A stretch of DNA of 64,000 bases from Oscillospiraceae bacterium (GTDB lineage Bacteria > Bacillota > Clostridia > Oscillospirales > Oscillospiraceae). Below are positions 39,380-48,011 of this stretch, piece after piece. The position numbers were made by a program, and so were the translations under genes. How positions within the stretch are numbered: the first letter of the stretch is position 1; the number at the start of each line of letters is the position of its first letter. The notes below the pieces were generated by a model that was given only the letters and a program-made list of their open reading frames with translations, did not search any database and was not told the DNA's origin. The DNA is taken from positions 20,289-84,288 of the forward strand of contig SVMH01000004.1 in NCBI GenBank assembly GCA_015067525.1, in the 5' to 3' direction.

Positions 39380-40591
39380 ATGAAACATTCCACACCTATC
39401 TTTAAAATTCTGGCAAGCTGTGTGCTGCTCGGCGTACTGCTGCTGTTCGGCATCCAGTTGTGGCAGTATTTCTCCGATCCGCTGTCCACCACGCTGGTGT
39501 ACAAGGCGGAGACGGAGGTGACGCTGGCTGCAGACGGCTGGGTCATTCGGGAGGAAGAGAGCTTCCGCGCCGACAGTGATACCCTGCTCCACGCCTTCCG
39601 CGAGGGCGAAAAGGTGGGCGTGGGCCAGACGCTGGCCACTGCCTACAGCAGCAGCGGCGCGCTGAACACCGTGAAAAAGATCGAGGAGAAGACGCTGCAG
39701 CTGCAGCAGCTGGAGTTTGCCCTCACCTCTTATCTGGACCCCGATGCGGCGCTGAAGCTGGACGGCGAGATCACCGAGAGTTTGCTGGCCCTGCGGGGAA
39801 ATCTGAGCAGCGGAGACTACAGTGAGGCTGCGGAGGATATTTCCCAGCTCAAAGGCAGCATCCTCAAGCGCAGCTATTCCCGCTCCTCTGCCACGGAGAT
39901 CCAGTCGGAGATCCGCACCGTGCAGCAGGAGATCTCCTCTTTGCGTAATTCCCTCTCCGGCACCACCTCTGTCAGAGCGCGCCGCGCCGGTGTGTTTTCC
40001 GCCGTCAGTGACGGCTACGAAGCGGCCCTGACCCCCGATTTTCTGCAGGATCTGACGCCGGCCAAACTGGCAGGTATCGGCAGTGCAGAGCAGGCGGGCA
40101 ACGTGGGCAAGCTGATCTACGGAGACACGTGGTACTACGCCTTTACCCTTACCGAAGGGGAGGTGGAGCAGCTGCGAAAGGCCGGCACCGTGTATCTGCG
40201 CTTTGCCAAGGGCCTGCAGCAGGACGTGGCGGTGAAGATCGTGTCTGTCAGCGCGGTGCAGGACGGCCGACAGGCCGTGGTGGTCAGCTGCGACAAGTAC
40301 ATGGCCCAGGTGACGCAGCTGCGCCATCAGACGGCCACGCTGGTGCTGGGCAAGCACAGCGGCCTGCGCATTCCGGCCAACGCCCTGCGTCTGAACGCCG
40401 ACGGGCAGAGCGGCGTTTACTGTCTGGTGGGCTTTGCCGCCGAGTTCAAACCGGTAGACGTGGTCTATTACGGCGACGGCTACACACTGGTGCGCGCCGC
40501 GCAGAAGGCCACCGGCAGCGACATCCTGCGCTCCGGCGACGAGGTGATCGTCACAGCCGGTGAGCTGCACGACGGCAAAGTGGTGCAATAA
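39380..40591 (+). CDS. HlyD-like membrane-anchored adaptor protein in the division cluster
   Basis: A 403-residue protein with one N-terminal membrane helix (about 9-29, ILASCVLLGVLLLFGIQLW), then a long extracytoplasmic part. It has two lipoyl/barrel-like halves (AADGWVIREEES...VGVGQTLAT and ARRAGVFSAVSDGYE) flanking a coiled-coil hairpin (about 95-195), the build of HlyD/MacA adaptors. No transporter gene is next to it; instead it sits between hfq and yggS-sepF-divIVA. A weak GAGAGG ribosome site precedes the ATG. Its role, perhaps in envelope or division, is inferred only from position. Confidence 0.75.
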   Translation: MKHSTPIFKILASCVLLGVLLLFGIQLWQYFSDPLSTTLVYKAETEVTLAADGWVIREEESFRADSDTLLHAFREGEKVGVGQTLATAYSSSGALNTVKKIEEKTLQLQQLEFALTSYLDPDAALKLDGEITESLLALRGNLSSGDYSEAAEDISQLKGSILKRSYSRSSATEIQSEIRTVQQEISSLRNSLSGTTSVRARRAGVFSAVSDGYEAALTPDFLQDLTPAKLAGIGSAEQAGNVGKLIYGDTWYYAFTLTEGEVEQLRKAGTVYLRFAKGLQQDVAVKIVSVSAVQDGRQAVVVSCDKYMAQVTQLRHQTATLVLGKHSGLRIPANALRLNADGQSGVYCLVGFAAEFKPVDVVYYGDGYTLVRAAQKATGSDILRSGDEVIVTAGELHDGKVVQ

Positions 40592-40625
40592 AGAGAAACT
40601 GATCGGGGAAAGGAAGCGAACAGAT

Positions 40626-41321
40626 ATGTCTATTGCTGAAAATATTGCGGCCATCCGCGCCCGGATCGACGTGGCAGCCCGTGAGACCGGCCGCACCGGC
40701 GCCGATATCACGCTGGTGGGCGCCAGCAAAATGAACGATACCGCCGCCTGCCGCGAGGCCATCGCCGCCGGTATCGACGTGCTGGGCGAGAACCGTGTGC
40801 AGGAGATGACGCTCAAGCTCTCGGAGAACGCCTACGAAGGCGCACCCCTCCACTTCATCGGCCATCTGCAGCGCAATAAGGTACGCCAGGTGGTGGGCAA
40901 GGTGGCGCTGATCGAGTCTGTGGGCAGCGAAGCGCTGCTGCGGGAGATCGAAAAGGAAGCGGCCAAGCAGGGCATCGTACAGGATATCCTGCTGGAGATC
41001 AACATCGGCGGCGAGGAGGCCAAAAGCGGCTTTGCGCCCGAAGAGGTCATGGCTGCGGCGCAGCTGAGCCGCACGCTGGAGCACGTGCGTGTGCGCGGCG
41101 TGATGACCATTCCTCCGGCTGATGCCAGTCGGGAAGAAAATATGGTATATTTCCGCAAAGTACAGGCACTATATGTTGACATAAACGCGAAAATATACGA
41201 TAATACAATGGAATATATCTCGATGGGTATGAGCGGAGATTTCGAGGACGCCATCCGTGCCGGCAGCAATATGGTACGTGTTGGCACCGCCATCTTCGGC
41301 CAGCGGAATTACACCAAGTGA
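40626..41321 (+). CDS. PLP homeostasis protein YggS/YlmE
   Basis: A 231-residue PLP-binding TIM-barrel protein (alanine racemase-like fold) without known catalysis, involved in vitamin B6 and amino-acid balance. The PLP lysine is in VGASKMNDT near residue 38; GENRVQEM, HFIGHLQRNK and the C-terminal ISMGMSGDFEDAIRAGSNMVRVG are signatures. ATG 40626 follows AGGAAG. It precedes sepF by 19 bases, the usual ylm-cluster order in Firmicutes. Confidence 0.94.
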   Translation: MSIAENIAAIRARIDVAARETGRTGADITLVGASKMNDTAACREAIAAGIDVLGENRVQEMTLKLSENAYEGAPLHFIGHLQRNKVRQVVGKVALIESVGSEALLREIEKEAAKQGIVQDILLEINIGGEEAKSGFAPEEVMAAAQLSRTLEHVRVRGVMTIPPADASREENMVYFRKVQALYVDINAKIYDNTMEYISMGMSGDFEDAIRAGSNMVRVGTAIFGQRNYTK

Positions 41322-41340
41322 AAGCAGGAGGTCAAAGCAT

Positions 41341-41793
41341 ATGAGCCTGATGGACGAATTCAAGAAGATCATCCACCCCTACGACGACGAAGACGATTAC
41401 GATGAGGATCTGCCCGAGCCCAAGGCGCGGGAGTCGGCCCCCACGTATTTTGATGAGCGCCGCGAAGAGCGCAAGGCGGAGGATCGCCGCAACAAAGTGG
41501 TGAACATCCACGCCACCGCCCAGCTGAAAGTGGTGCTGGTGAAGCCGGAGCGCTTTGAAAACGCCTCCGAGATCGCCGACCATCTGCGCGAGAAGCGCAC
41601 GGTGGTGCTGAATCTGGAATCTACCAACAAGGACATTGCCCGCCGTCTGGTGGACTTCCTGTCCGGCGTGGCCTATGCCGGTGACGGCAAGATCAAGAAG
41701 GTGGCCGCCAACACCTATATCATCACGCCTTACAGCGTGGATATCATGGGCGACCTGATCGACGAGCTGGAAAGCAGCGGTTTGTATCTGTAA
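41341..41793 (+). CDS. sepF: Cell division protein SepF
   Basis: Binds FtsZ and the membrane and tethers the division ring. The 150-residue protein begins with an amphipathic-type helix (MSLMDEFKKIIHP), then an acidic linker (DDEDDYDEDLPEP), and ends in the dimerising SepF domain from about 60 (VVLVKPERFENA, VVLNLESTNKDIARRLVDFLSGV). AGGAGG precedes ATG 41341; the track start at 41257 lies within yggS. It is co-transcribed with yggS and divIVA. Confidence 0.95.
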   Translation: MSLMDEFKKIIHPYDDEDDYDEDLPEPKARESAPTYFDERREERKAEDRRNKVVNIHATAQLKVVLVKPERFENASEIADHLREKRTVVLNLESTNKDIARRLVDFLSGVAYAGDGKIKKVAANTYIITPYSVDIMGDLIDELESSGLYL

Positions 41794-41818
41794 AATAGAG
41801 AAAGCGGAGGGATATTAC

Positions 41819-42490
41819 ATGTTTACACCTCAGGAAGTTTCCGAAAAAACGTTCTCCAAAGTATCTTTCGGCGGTTACAGCATGACCGGCGTTGACGAGT
41901 TTCTCGACACGCTGACCGAGGATTATACGGCTCTTTATAAGGAAAATGCCACGCTGAAGGCCAAGCTGAAGGTGCTGGCCGAGAAGGTGGAGGAATATCG
42001 CGCCACCGAAGACGCCATGCGCTCTACCCTGCTGACGGCCCAGCGTATGGCCGCCCAGATGGTGCAGGATGCCCAGACCGAAAAGGATCAGGTGCTGGCC
42101 GCTGCCCGCGCTGAGGCCGCCGCGGAGATCGCCCGTCTGGACGGCGAGCGTGCTGCTGCCGAGCAGAAGCTGGCCGTGGCCCAGACCCAGCTGGCAGACT
42201 TTGTCCGCCGCAGTCAGGAGCTGATCGCAGCCCAGTCCGCCTTCCTGGCCCAGCTGCCGGAGATGGAAGTGGCCGCAGCGCCTGCCTCTCCTGTCACGCA
42301 GGACACCATCCGCATCATCGGCCAGGACATCGTCCGCGGCTACGCCGAGGAGAGCACCGAGGAGGCCCCTGTTGAGGAGCCCGCCCAGGAGGTCACCGCC
42401 GAGCCGGACGTGGAGGAAGTGCCCATTTCCGAGGCCTTCCGCATGGATCTGGACGAGCTGAAGTTCGGCCGTAACTACAGCGGCGAATAA
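41819..42490 (+). CDS. divIVA: DivIVA-domain protein
   Basis: A 223-residue polar or septal scaffold protein. The N-terminal lipid-binding domain has TPQEVSEKTFSKVSFGGYSMTGVDEFLD, with the crossed-loop Phe, then coiled-coil segments (about 40-145), and an acidic tail rich in Glu/Val (EESTEEAPVEEPAQE). It recruits partners to curved membrane at poles and septa. CGGAGG lies 10 bases before the start. It is the last gene of the ylm-type cluster, with a strong terminator behind it. Confidence 0.93.
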   Translation: MFTPQEVSEKTFSKVSFGGYSMTGVDEFLDTLTEDYTALYKENATLKAKLKVLAEKVEEYRATEDAMRSTLLTAQRMAAQMVQDAQTEKDQVLAAARAEAAAEIARLDGERAAAEQKLAVAQTQLADFVRRSQELIAAQSAFLAQLPEMEVAAAPASPVTQDTIRIIGQDIVRGYAEESTEEAPVEEPAQEVTAEPDVEEVPISEAFRMDLDELKFGRNYSGE

Positions 42491-42496
42491 GAAAAC

Positions 42497-42526
42497 AAAA
42501 AAAGCGGCTCGTTGAGCCGCTTTTTT
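42497..42526 (+). terminator. Intrinsic terminator after divIVA
   Basis: AAAAAAGCGGCTC-GTT-GAGCCGCTTTTTT. No promoter is seen between this and the following HAD gene. Confidence 0.9.
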
Positions 42527-42545
42527 ACCGAAAAGGAGCAAATCT

Positions 42546-43424
42546 ATGTCGAAACCCATCATCGCCCTGCTGTACGACTTTGATAAGACCCTGTGCACGC
42601 AGGACATGCAGAACTATGCTTTCATCCCCTCGCTGGGTATGAAGCCGCAGGATTTCTGGCAGGAGGCCAATACCTTCGGCTGGCGGGAGCATATGGACGG
42701 CATCCTCGCCTATATGTATACCATGCTGCGCAAGAGCAAGGAAAAGGGCCTGTCCCTGCGCCGCGAGGCGCTGGTGGAGATGGGCCGCTCCATCGTGCTG
42801 TTTCCCGGTGTGAAGGAGTGGTTCAGCCGCATCAACGCCTTCGGCGAAAGTCAGGGCGTGGAGATCGAGCATTACATCCTCTCCTCCGGTCTGCGGGAGA
42901 TCATTGAGGGCTCCGGCATCAGCCACGAGTTTCGTGAGATCTACGCCAGTGAGTTCTACTATGACGAGACGGGTACGCCTGTCTGGCCCAAGCTGGACGT
43001 CAACTTCACCGCCAAGACTCAATTTGTCTACCGCATCAACAAGGGCGTGCTGGATGTGGCCAACGACCGTGATTTGAACGCCTCCATGCCCGATGACAGC
43101 AAGCGCGTGCCCTTTACCAATATGATCTACGTCGGTGACGGCCTCAGCGATGTGCCCTGCATGAAGATGATGCGCTCCTATGGCGGACAGGCCATCGCCG
43201 TCTACCAGCCGGAGAGCCGCACGGCGGTGGAAGAGCTGCTTGCCCGCGGCCGCGTGGACTTCATCTTCCCTGCCGACTATCGGGAGGGCACGGATCTGGA
43301 CACCACGGTGAAAAATATCATCCGCAAAATGGCGGTGACCGATCTGCTGGCCGAAGAACACGCCGGCCAGATGGGCCAGATCGGCAAGGGCGACCTGCCC
43401 TATCAGGCAAGTTTGTTTGAATGA
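42546..43424 (+). CDS. HAD-family hydrolase (phosphoserine phosphatase-like)
   Basis: A 292-residue HAD protein with motif I LLYDFDKTLCT at residues 8-18, a large helical cap, LSSGLREII as motif II, and VGDGLSDVPCM as motif IV near residue 200. This is the HAD-IB-like arrangement. Substrate unknown. AAAAGGAGC precedes the ATG. It follows the divIVA terminator with no obvious promoter, so it may depend on read-through. Confidence 0.85.
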   Translation: MSKPIIALLYDFDKTLCTQDMQNYAFIPSLGMKPQDFWQEANTFGWREHMDGILAYMYTMLRKSKEKGLSLRREALVEMGRSIVLFPGVKEWFSRINAFGESQGVEIEHYILSSGLREIIEGSGISHEFREIYASEFYYDETGTPVWPKLDVNFTAKTQFVYRINKGVLDVANDRDLNASMPDDSKRVPFTNMIYVGDGLSDVPCMKMMRSYGGQAIAVYQPESRTAVEELLARGRVDFIFPADYREGTDLDTTVKNIIRKMAVTDLLAEEHAGQMGQIGKGDLPYQASLFE

Positions 43425-43429
43425 GATCA

Positions 43430-43465
43430 AAAAAAGAGCTGACCGCTGTGCGGTCAGCTCTTTTT
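43430..43465. terminator. Bidirectional terminator
   Basis: AAAAAGAGCTGACCGC-TGTG-CGGTCAGCTCTTTTT between convergent genes. Confidence 0.9.
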
Positions 43466-43466
43466 G

Positions 43467-45176
43467 TTAAGGCAGATAGTTCAGGGGGTTGACCCATGTG
43501 CCGTTTTTCTGGACACCGAAGTGGCAGTGGTTGCCGCTGGATGTACCGGTGGAACCCATGCTGGCGATCTTCTGTCCCTTATAAACCTTGTCGCCCGCCG
43601 AAACGTGGAGGGCACTGTTGTGTCCGTAAGTGGTTCGGAAGCCGTTGCCGTGGTCAATGATCACGCAGTAGCCCAGGGAACCGTACCAACCGGAAAGCAC
43701 CACCGTACCGCCGTCTGCGGCGTAAATGGGTGTGCCTCTCTTGTTGGCGATGTCGATGGCTCTGTGATAGGTGGAGGCGCCGGCAATACCGGTGTTGCGG
43801 TAGCCAAAGTAGGAAGTGATGACGCCGCTGCAGGGCCAGCGGAAGCTGCCGGTGGGGAACCAGGAGGGACGGGGTTTGGTGCCGCGTGCCTGCAGCTCGG
43901 CAATGGGCTCAGAGAGGGTGGCGGAAGCCACGATCTGGCGGTCGGCCTCCTCGCCGTTGATGTAGGTCACATTGGCAGTGATGTCGGCTTTGCCGTATAC
44001 GCCCTTGCTCAGCACCTTGTAGTCGCCCTGATACATGCTGTCATCATCCTCATACTCGATCACGTAGGGGATGTCCTGCACGTAATTCTGGCGCTCCACA
44101 TTCAGCACCGTCAGGTAGGGCACGGCGTTGGAGATGGTCAGCACATCGCCGGGATGCAGACCCTTGGAACTGTAGCCGGGGTTCAGAGAACGCAGCTCGG
44201 AAACGGTGATGTCATGCTTGCCGGCAATGCCGTACAGCGTATCGCCGGATTTGACGGTGTAGGTCACCGCGCCTTCCTTGGTGTCGTTGAGGATCTCGGC
44301 AATATGGCCCAGATTCATCATATAGGAGCTGTCCACGAAGCATTCGCGGATCTGCACATCCTCCACAAAACCGCATTCCAGCGTGTCGGGGGTGTGGTAG
44401 CCCACCTTCAGCTGATCCAACAGCTCTTCCAGAGCGCCGGGGAAGGTGGTGGCGGCGATCAGTTCATCGTTGACAAAGATGGCGTAGCCATAGTCCACCA
44501 GACCGATCTGGTTGGACAGATTTTCTTCCAGCGCGGCGGCATCTTCCACGTCGGTGCGCAGCACCACGCGGGTAGAGGTCTCCAGCAGCTGGGGATCGAC
44601 GGTGTAGTTGGCGTCATCCAGCGCTTCCCTGGTGACGGATTCCACGCGGGCCACCACGGATTCCACCGTGTCCTTGCTGTTCACCGTGCCCAGATCCACG
44701 CCGTCATATTTGGCGGAAGTGCCCAGCGTGTACAGGCTCAGCAGCACGGCTACGCCTGCGATGCCCAGCGCGCCAACCAGGAAGGTGGCGGGGCGGATCT
44801 GCAGATGTTCAAAGAAGGAGCGGCGCTTGCTGTCGGAGACGATGGACTTTCTGCGGCGCAGATCCAACCGCTCGCGAATGATGCAGCCCAGACGGGGCAG
44901 GCTGCCCCAGCCGAACAAAAGCAGTTGGCCGATGCGGCTCTCCGATTCGGGGAGCTTGGCGTCCTTGCGGTCCTGGCCCAACTGCTTAAGGTGCTTGAAC
45001 AGGTTGCGTACCGGTGCAATGAAGATATTGTACACCGCGCCCTGCAGGTCAAACTCAAACCGCTCGGGATGCTCCTGATTGTACCAGATCCAGTCCTTGA
45101 TATCCTGCTTCCATTTGCGCCAGATGGAGGTGCGCTCCTTGGGGGCAATATCGTGTTTTCTCGGGGTTTTCTTCAT
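43467..45176 (-). CDS. Membrane-anchored LysM/G5/M23 peptidoglycan endopeptidase
   Basis: A 569-residue cell-wall hydrolase. A basic cytoplasmic N-terminus of about 125 residues precedes one membrane helix (about 130-152, FLVGALGIAGVAVLLSLYTLG). Outside are a mixed region, a LysM domain (YTVKSGDTLYGIAGKHDI, near 308), a G5-like domain (near 365-435) and a C-terminal M23 metallopeptidase with zinc ligands in HRAIDIAN and GNHCHFGV plus TTYGHNS. It should cut peptidoglycan cross-bridges or stem peptides. The long basic cytoplasmic segment is unusual. Its promoter carries a WalR-like box. Confidence 0.9.
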   Translation of the reverse strand: MKKTPRKHDIAPKERTSIWRKWKQDIKDWIWYNQEHPERFEFDLQGAVYNIFIAPVRNLFKHLKQLGQDRKDAKLPESESRIGQLLLFGWGSLPRLGCIIRERLDLRRRKSIVSDSKRRSFFEHLQIRPATFLVGALGIAGVAVLLSLYTLGTSAKYDGVDLGTVNSKDTVESVVARVESVTREALDDANYTVDPQLLETSTRVVLRTDVEDAAALEENLSNQIGLVDYGYAIFVNDELIAATTFPGALEELLDQLKVGYHTPDTLECGFVEDVQIRECFVDSSYMMNLGHIAEILNDTKEGAVTYTVKSGDTLYGIAGKHDITVSELRSLNPGYSSKGLHPGDVLTISNAVPYLTVLNVERQNYVQDIPYVIEYEDDDSMYQGDYKVLSKGVYGKADITANVTYINGEEADRQIVASATLSEPIAELQARGTKPRPSWFPTGSFRWPCSGVITSYFGYRNTGIAGASTYHRAIDIANKRGTPIYAADGGTVVLSGWYGSLGYCVIIDHGNGFRTTYGHNSALHVSAGDKVYKGQKIASMGSTGTSSGNHCHFGVQKNGTWVNPLNYLP

Positions 45177-45198
45177 ATGTAAAGATTCCTATCTAAAG

Positions 45199-45215
45199 GT
45201 TACAAAATTGTTACA
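45199..45215 (-). promoter_or_regulatory. WalR-like box TGTAAC-N5-TGTAAC
   Basis: On the minus strand the sequence is TGTAACAATTTTGTAAC, an exact match to the known WalR (YycF) consensus TGTWAH-N5-TGTWAH. It lies just downstream of the -10 element, at the expected start of transcription, a position that would favour repression. Confidence 0.6.
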
Positions 45216-45221
45216 AAAAGT

Positions 45222-45250
45222 ATCATACCCTGTTTTCGCTGTTTCGTCAA
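45222..45250 (-). promoter_or_regulatory. Promoter of the M23 gene
   Basis: Minus-strand TTGACG (45250-45245), 17-bp spacer, TATGAT (45227-45222). The rest of the 290-base gap up to the XRE gene holds the divergent promoter below and an AACAC/GTGTT inverted repeat; no gene is seen. Confidence 0.8.
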
Positions 45251-45399
45251 GTAAAAAGCGCTGTTTATCGCAGAAAAAAGGAAAATAAAATTTGGAAACA
45301 GGCGGAATTGTGTCAAATTTCATCCATATAACACCGTATGCTGTGTTGTACTCAAATCGGCGGCAAGAGGAAGAATTTGTGTGCGGTAGGAAAAATCCA

Positions 45400-45428
45400 T
45401 TTACTTCACGTATAAAATGGTGTATAAT
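45400..45428 (+). promoter_or_regulatory. Promoter of the XRE regulator gene
   Basis: TTTACT (45400-45405), 17-bp spacer, TATAAT (45423-45428). Confidence 0.75.
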
Positions 45429-45467
45429 CTACTTCCTGTATAAAGAAAAAGAATTTGGGTGAGAACT

Positions 45468-46148
45468 ATGGCAACTGATTTTTCCCGCACTCTGAGCCTG
45501 CTGCGGCAGGAAAAGGGCATCTCCCAGCGTAAGGCGGCCGCCGAGCTGGGGATCAGCCAGGCACTGCTGAGCCACTATGAAAACGGCATCCGTGAGCCGG
45601 GCCTTGCCTTTGTGGTGAAGGCCTGCGGCTATTACCATGTGTCGGCCGACTATCTGCTGGGCCGCACCCTCAACCGCGACGGCGCCATCATTGACGCCGA
45701 AGAACTGTACGATTCCAGCGCGGAAAAGGGCACGCTGAAGGGCAGCATTCTGGCCACGCTTCAGAAGAAGCTGGTGGTCAACTCCGCCAGCCTCCTTTTT
45801 GACGTGCTGGGCAAGGTGGGCAGCCGCGAGGCCATCACCGCCGCCGGTGAGTATCTCAGCGCGGGCCTTTACCAGATGCTGCGCTCCCTCTACCGCCGCG
45901 CCGGCGAGAATGAGGGCTATTTTTCCACCGCCCACGCCGACTTTGACGCAGGTCTCGTGTCGGCGGATATGCATTTAAGTCAGGTGCGCTATGTCCGGGC
46001 GCTGGATGAGCACGCCGCAGCCGGCGGCGAATTCCCCCGTCTGGACGCCGAGAGCCTTAGCGCTGCTTACCCCGGCCTGAGCCAGAGCACGGCGCAGGTG
46101 CTGCACAATGTGGACGAGCGCTGCCGCGTCCTGACCGAGAAAGAATGA
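45468..46148 (+). CDS. XRE-family transcriptional regulator
   Basis: A 226-residue protein with an N-terminal XRE helix-turn-helix (about 5-62: LSLLRQEKGISQRKAAAELG, SQALLSHYENGIREP, then the common YYHVSADYLLGR). The remaining 160 residues are helical, without a recognised ligand domain. ATG 45468 has only a weak GGGTGA site. It is 24 bases before lepA and transcribed divergently from the M23 peptidase gene. Whether it controls that gene is not shown. Confidence 0.85.
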   Translation: MATDFSRTLSLLRQEKGISQRKAAAELGISQALLSHYENGIREPGLAFVVKACGYYHVSADYLLGRTLNRDGAIIDAEELYDSSAEKGTLKGSILATLQKKLVVNSASLLFDVLGKVGSREAITAAGEYLSAGLYQMLRSLYRRAGENEGYFSTAHADFDAGLVSADMHLSQVRYVRALDEHAAAGGEFPRLDAESLSAAYPGLSQSTAQVLHNVDERCRVLTEKE

Positions 46149-46172
46149 TCCCCATAGGAGGTTTAGCTGTAT

Positions 46173-47981
46173 ATGTTTGACCAGTCTAAAATCAGAAACT
46201 TCTCCATCATCGCCCACATTGACCACGGCAAGTCCACGCTGGCTGACCGCCTGCTGGAGCTGTGCGACGCGGTGCCGGAGCGCAATATGTCCAATCAGCT
46301 GCTGGACAATATGGATCTGGAAAAGGAGCGCGGCATTACCATCAAGTCCCGTGCCGTTCAGATCTTCTATAAGGCCAAGGATGGCGAGACCTACGCGCTG
46401 AACCTGATCGACACCCCGGGCCACGTGGACTTTAACTACGAAGTCTCCCGCTCTCTTGCCGCCTGCGAGGGTGCGCTGCTGGTGGTGGACTCCAGCCAGG
46501 GCGTGGAGGCCCAGACGCTGGCCAATACCTATCTTGCTATGGAGCATGAGCTGGAGATCCTGCCTGTGTTCAACAAGATCGACCTGCCCGCCGCCGATCC
46601 TCTGCGCGCCAAGCAGGAGGTGGAGGAGATCATCGGCCTGCCTGCTATGGACGCCCCCGAGATCAGCGCCAAGCAGGGCATCAACATTGAGGCCGTGCTG
46701 GAGGACATCGTGCACAACGTCCCCGCCCCCTCCGGCGACCCCAATGCACCGCTGCAGGCTTTGGTGTTCGACAGCCAGTATGACCCCTATGTGGGTGTGG
46801 TGGTCCTCTTCCGCATCAAGCAGGGCACCATCCGCCGCGGCCAGACTATCCGTCTCATGGCCACCGGCGCCCAGTATACCATTCTGGAGTGCGGCTACCT
46901 CAAGCCTCTGGGATTTGAACCCACCGATGCCCTGCAGGCCGGCGAGGTGGGCTACTTCACCGCTTCTATCAAGAACGTGAAGGATACGCAGGTGGGCGAC
47001 ACCATCACCGGCGCCGAAAACCCGGCCGCCGAGCCCCTGCCCGGCTACCGTCCCGCCCAGTCCATGGTCTACTGCGGCATCTACACCGAGGACGGCTCCA
47101 AGTACCCCGACCTGCGCGATGCACTGGAAAAGCTGCAGCTCAACGACGCTTCCCTGACCTTTGAACCGGAATCCTCCGTGGCCCTGGGCTTCGGCTTCCG
47201 CTGCGGCTTCCTGGGCATGCTCCACATGGAGATCATTCAGGAGCGTCTGGAGCGCGAGTTTAATCTGGACCTTGTCACCACCCTGCCCTCTGTTATTTAC
47301 CACGTCTATAAGAATGACGGCACCATGGTGAAGGTGGATAACCCCCATAACTATCCCGACCCCGGCCATATCGAGCACGCCGAGGAGCCTTACGTCAAGG
47401 TCTCCATCATCGCGCCCAACGAGTTTGTGGGCAATATCATGCCCATGTGTCAGGATCGCCGCGGCGAGTTCAAGGATATGCAGTATCTGGATACCCGTCT
47501 GGTGGAACTGCATTATCAGATGCCCCTCAACGAGATCATCTACGACTTCTTCGATACCCTGAAGGCCAACACCAAGGGCTACGCCTCGCTGGACTATGAG
47601 CTCTCCGGCTACCGCACCAGCGATCTGGTGAAGGTGGACCTGCTGCTGAACGGTGACGGCGTGGACGCCCTGAGCTTTATCGCCCACCGCGACAAGGCCT
47701 ATCCCCGTGCCCGCCGCCTGTGTGAAAAGCTGAAGGAGAACATCCCCCGCCAGCTCTTCGAGGTGCCTATCCAGGCGGCCATTGGCGGCCGCATCATCGC
47801 CCGCGAGACGGTGAAGGCCATGCGCAAGGACGTGCTGGCCAAGTGCTACGGCGGCGATATCACCCGCAAGAAGAAGCTGCTGGAAAAGCAGAAAGAAGGC
47901 AAAAAGAAGATGCGCAATCTCGGTACCGTGCAGGTGCCGACGGAGGCCTTCATGGCCGTCCTCAAGCTGGACAGCGAGTAA
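46173..47981 (+). CDS. lepA: Elongation factor 4 (LepA)
   Basis: A ribosome-bound GTPase that can back-translocate or aid initiation and ribosome assembly under stress. The 602 residues show the G1 motif [10 protein letters not shown] near residue 13, [11 protein letters not shown]3 DTPGHVDF, G4 NKID, domains II, III and V, and the LepA-specific C-terminal domain, ending with [26 protein letters not shown] lies 12 bases before the ATG. It is co-transcribed with the XRE gene upstream and a membrane protein downstream. Confidence 0.97.
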   Translation: MFDQSKIRNFSIIAHIDHGKSTLADRLLELCDAVPERNMSNQLLDNMDLEKERGITIKSRAVQIFYKAKDGETYALNLIDTPGHVDFNYEVSRSLAACEGALLVVDSSQGVEAQTLANTYLAMEHELEILPVFNKIDLPAADPLRAKQEVEEIIGLPAMDAPEISAKQGINIEAVLEDIVHNVPAPSGDPNAPLQALVFDSQYDPYVGVVVLFRIKQGTIRRGQTIRLMATGAQYTILECGYLKPLGFEPTDALQAGEVGYFTASIKNVKDTQVGDTITGAENPAAEPLPGYRPAQSMVYCGIYTEDGSKYPDLRDALEKLQLNDASLTFEPESSVALGFGFRCGFLGMLHMEIIQERLEREFNLDLVTTLPSVIYHVYKNDGTMVKVDNPHNYPDPGHIEHAEEPYVKVSIIAPNEFVGNIMPMCQDRRGEFKDMQYLDTRLVELHYQMPLNEIIYDFFDTLKANTKGYASLDYELSGYRTSDLVKVDLLLNGDGVDALSFIAHRDKAYPRARRLCEKLKENIPRQLFEVPIQAAIGGRIIARETVKAMRKDVLAKCYGGDITRKKKLLEKQKEGKKKMRNLGTVQVPTEAFMAVLKLDSE

Positions 47982-48011
47982 TTTTTGCAGCGGAGCAAAG
48001 GGAGAGAGAAC

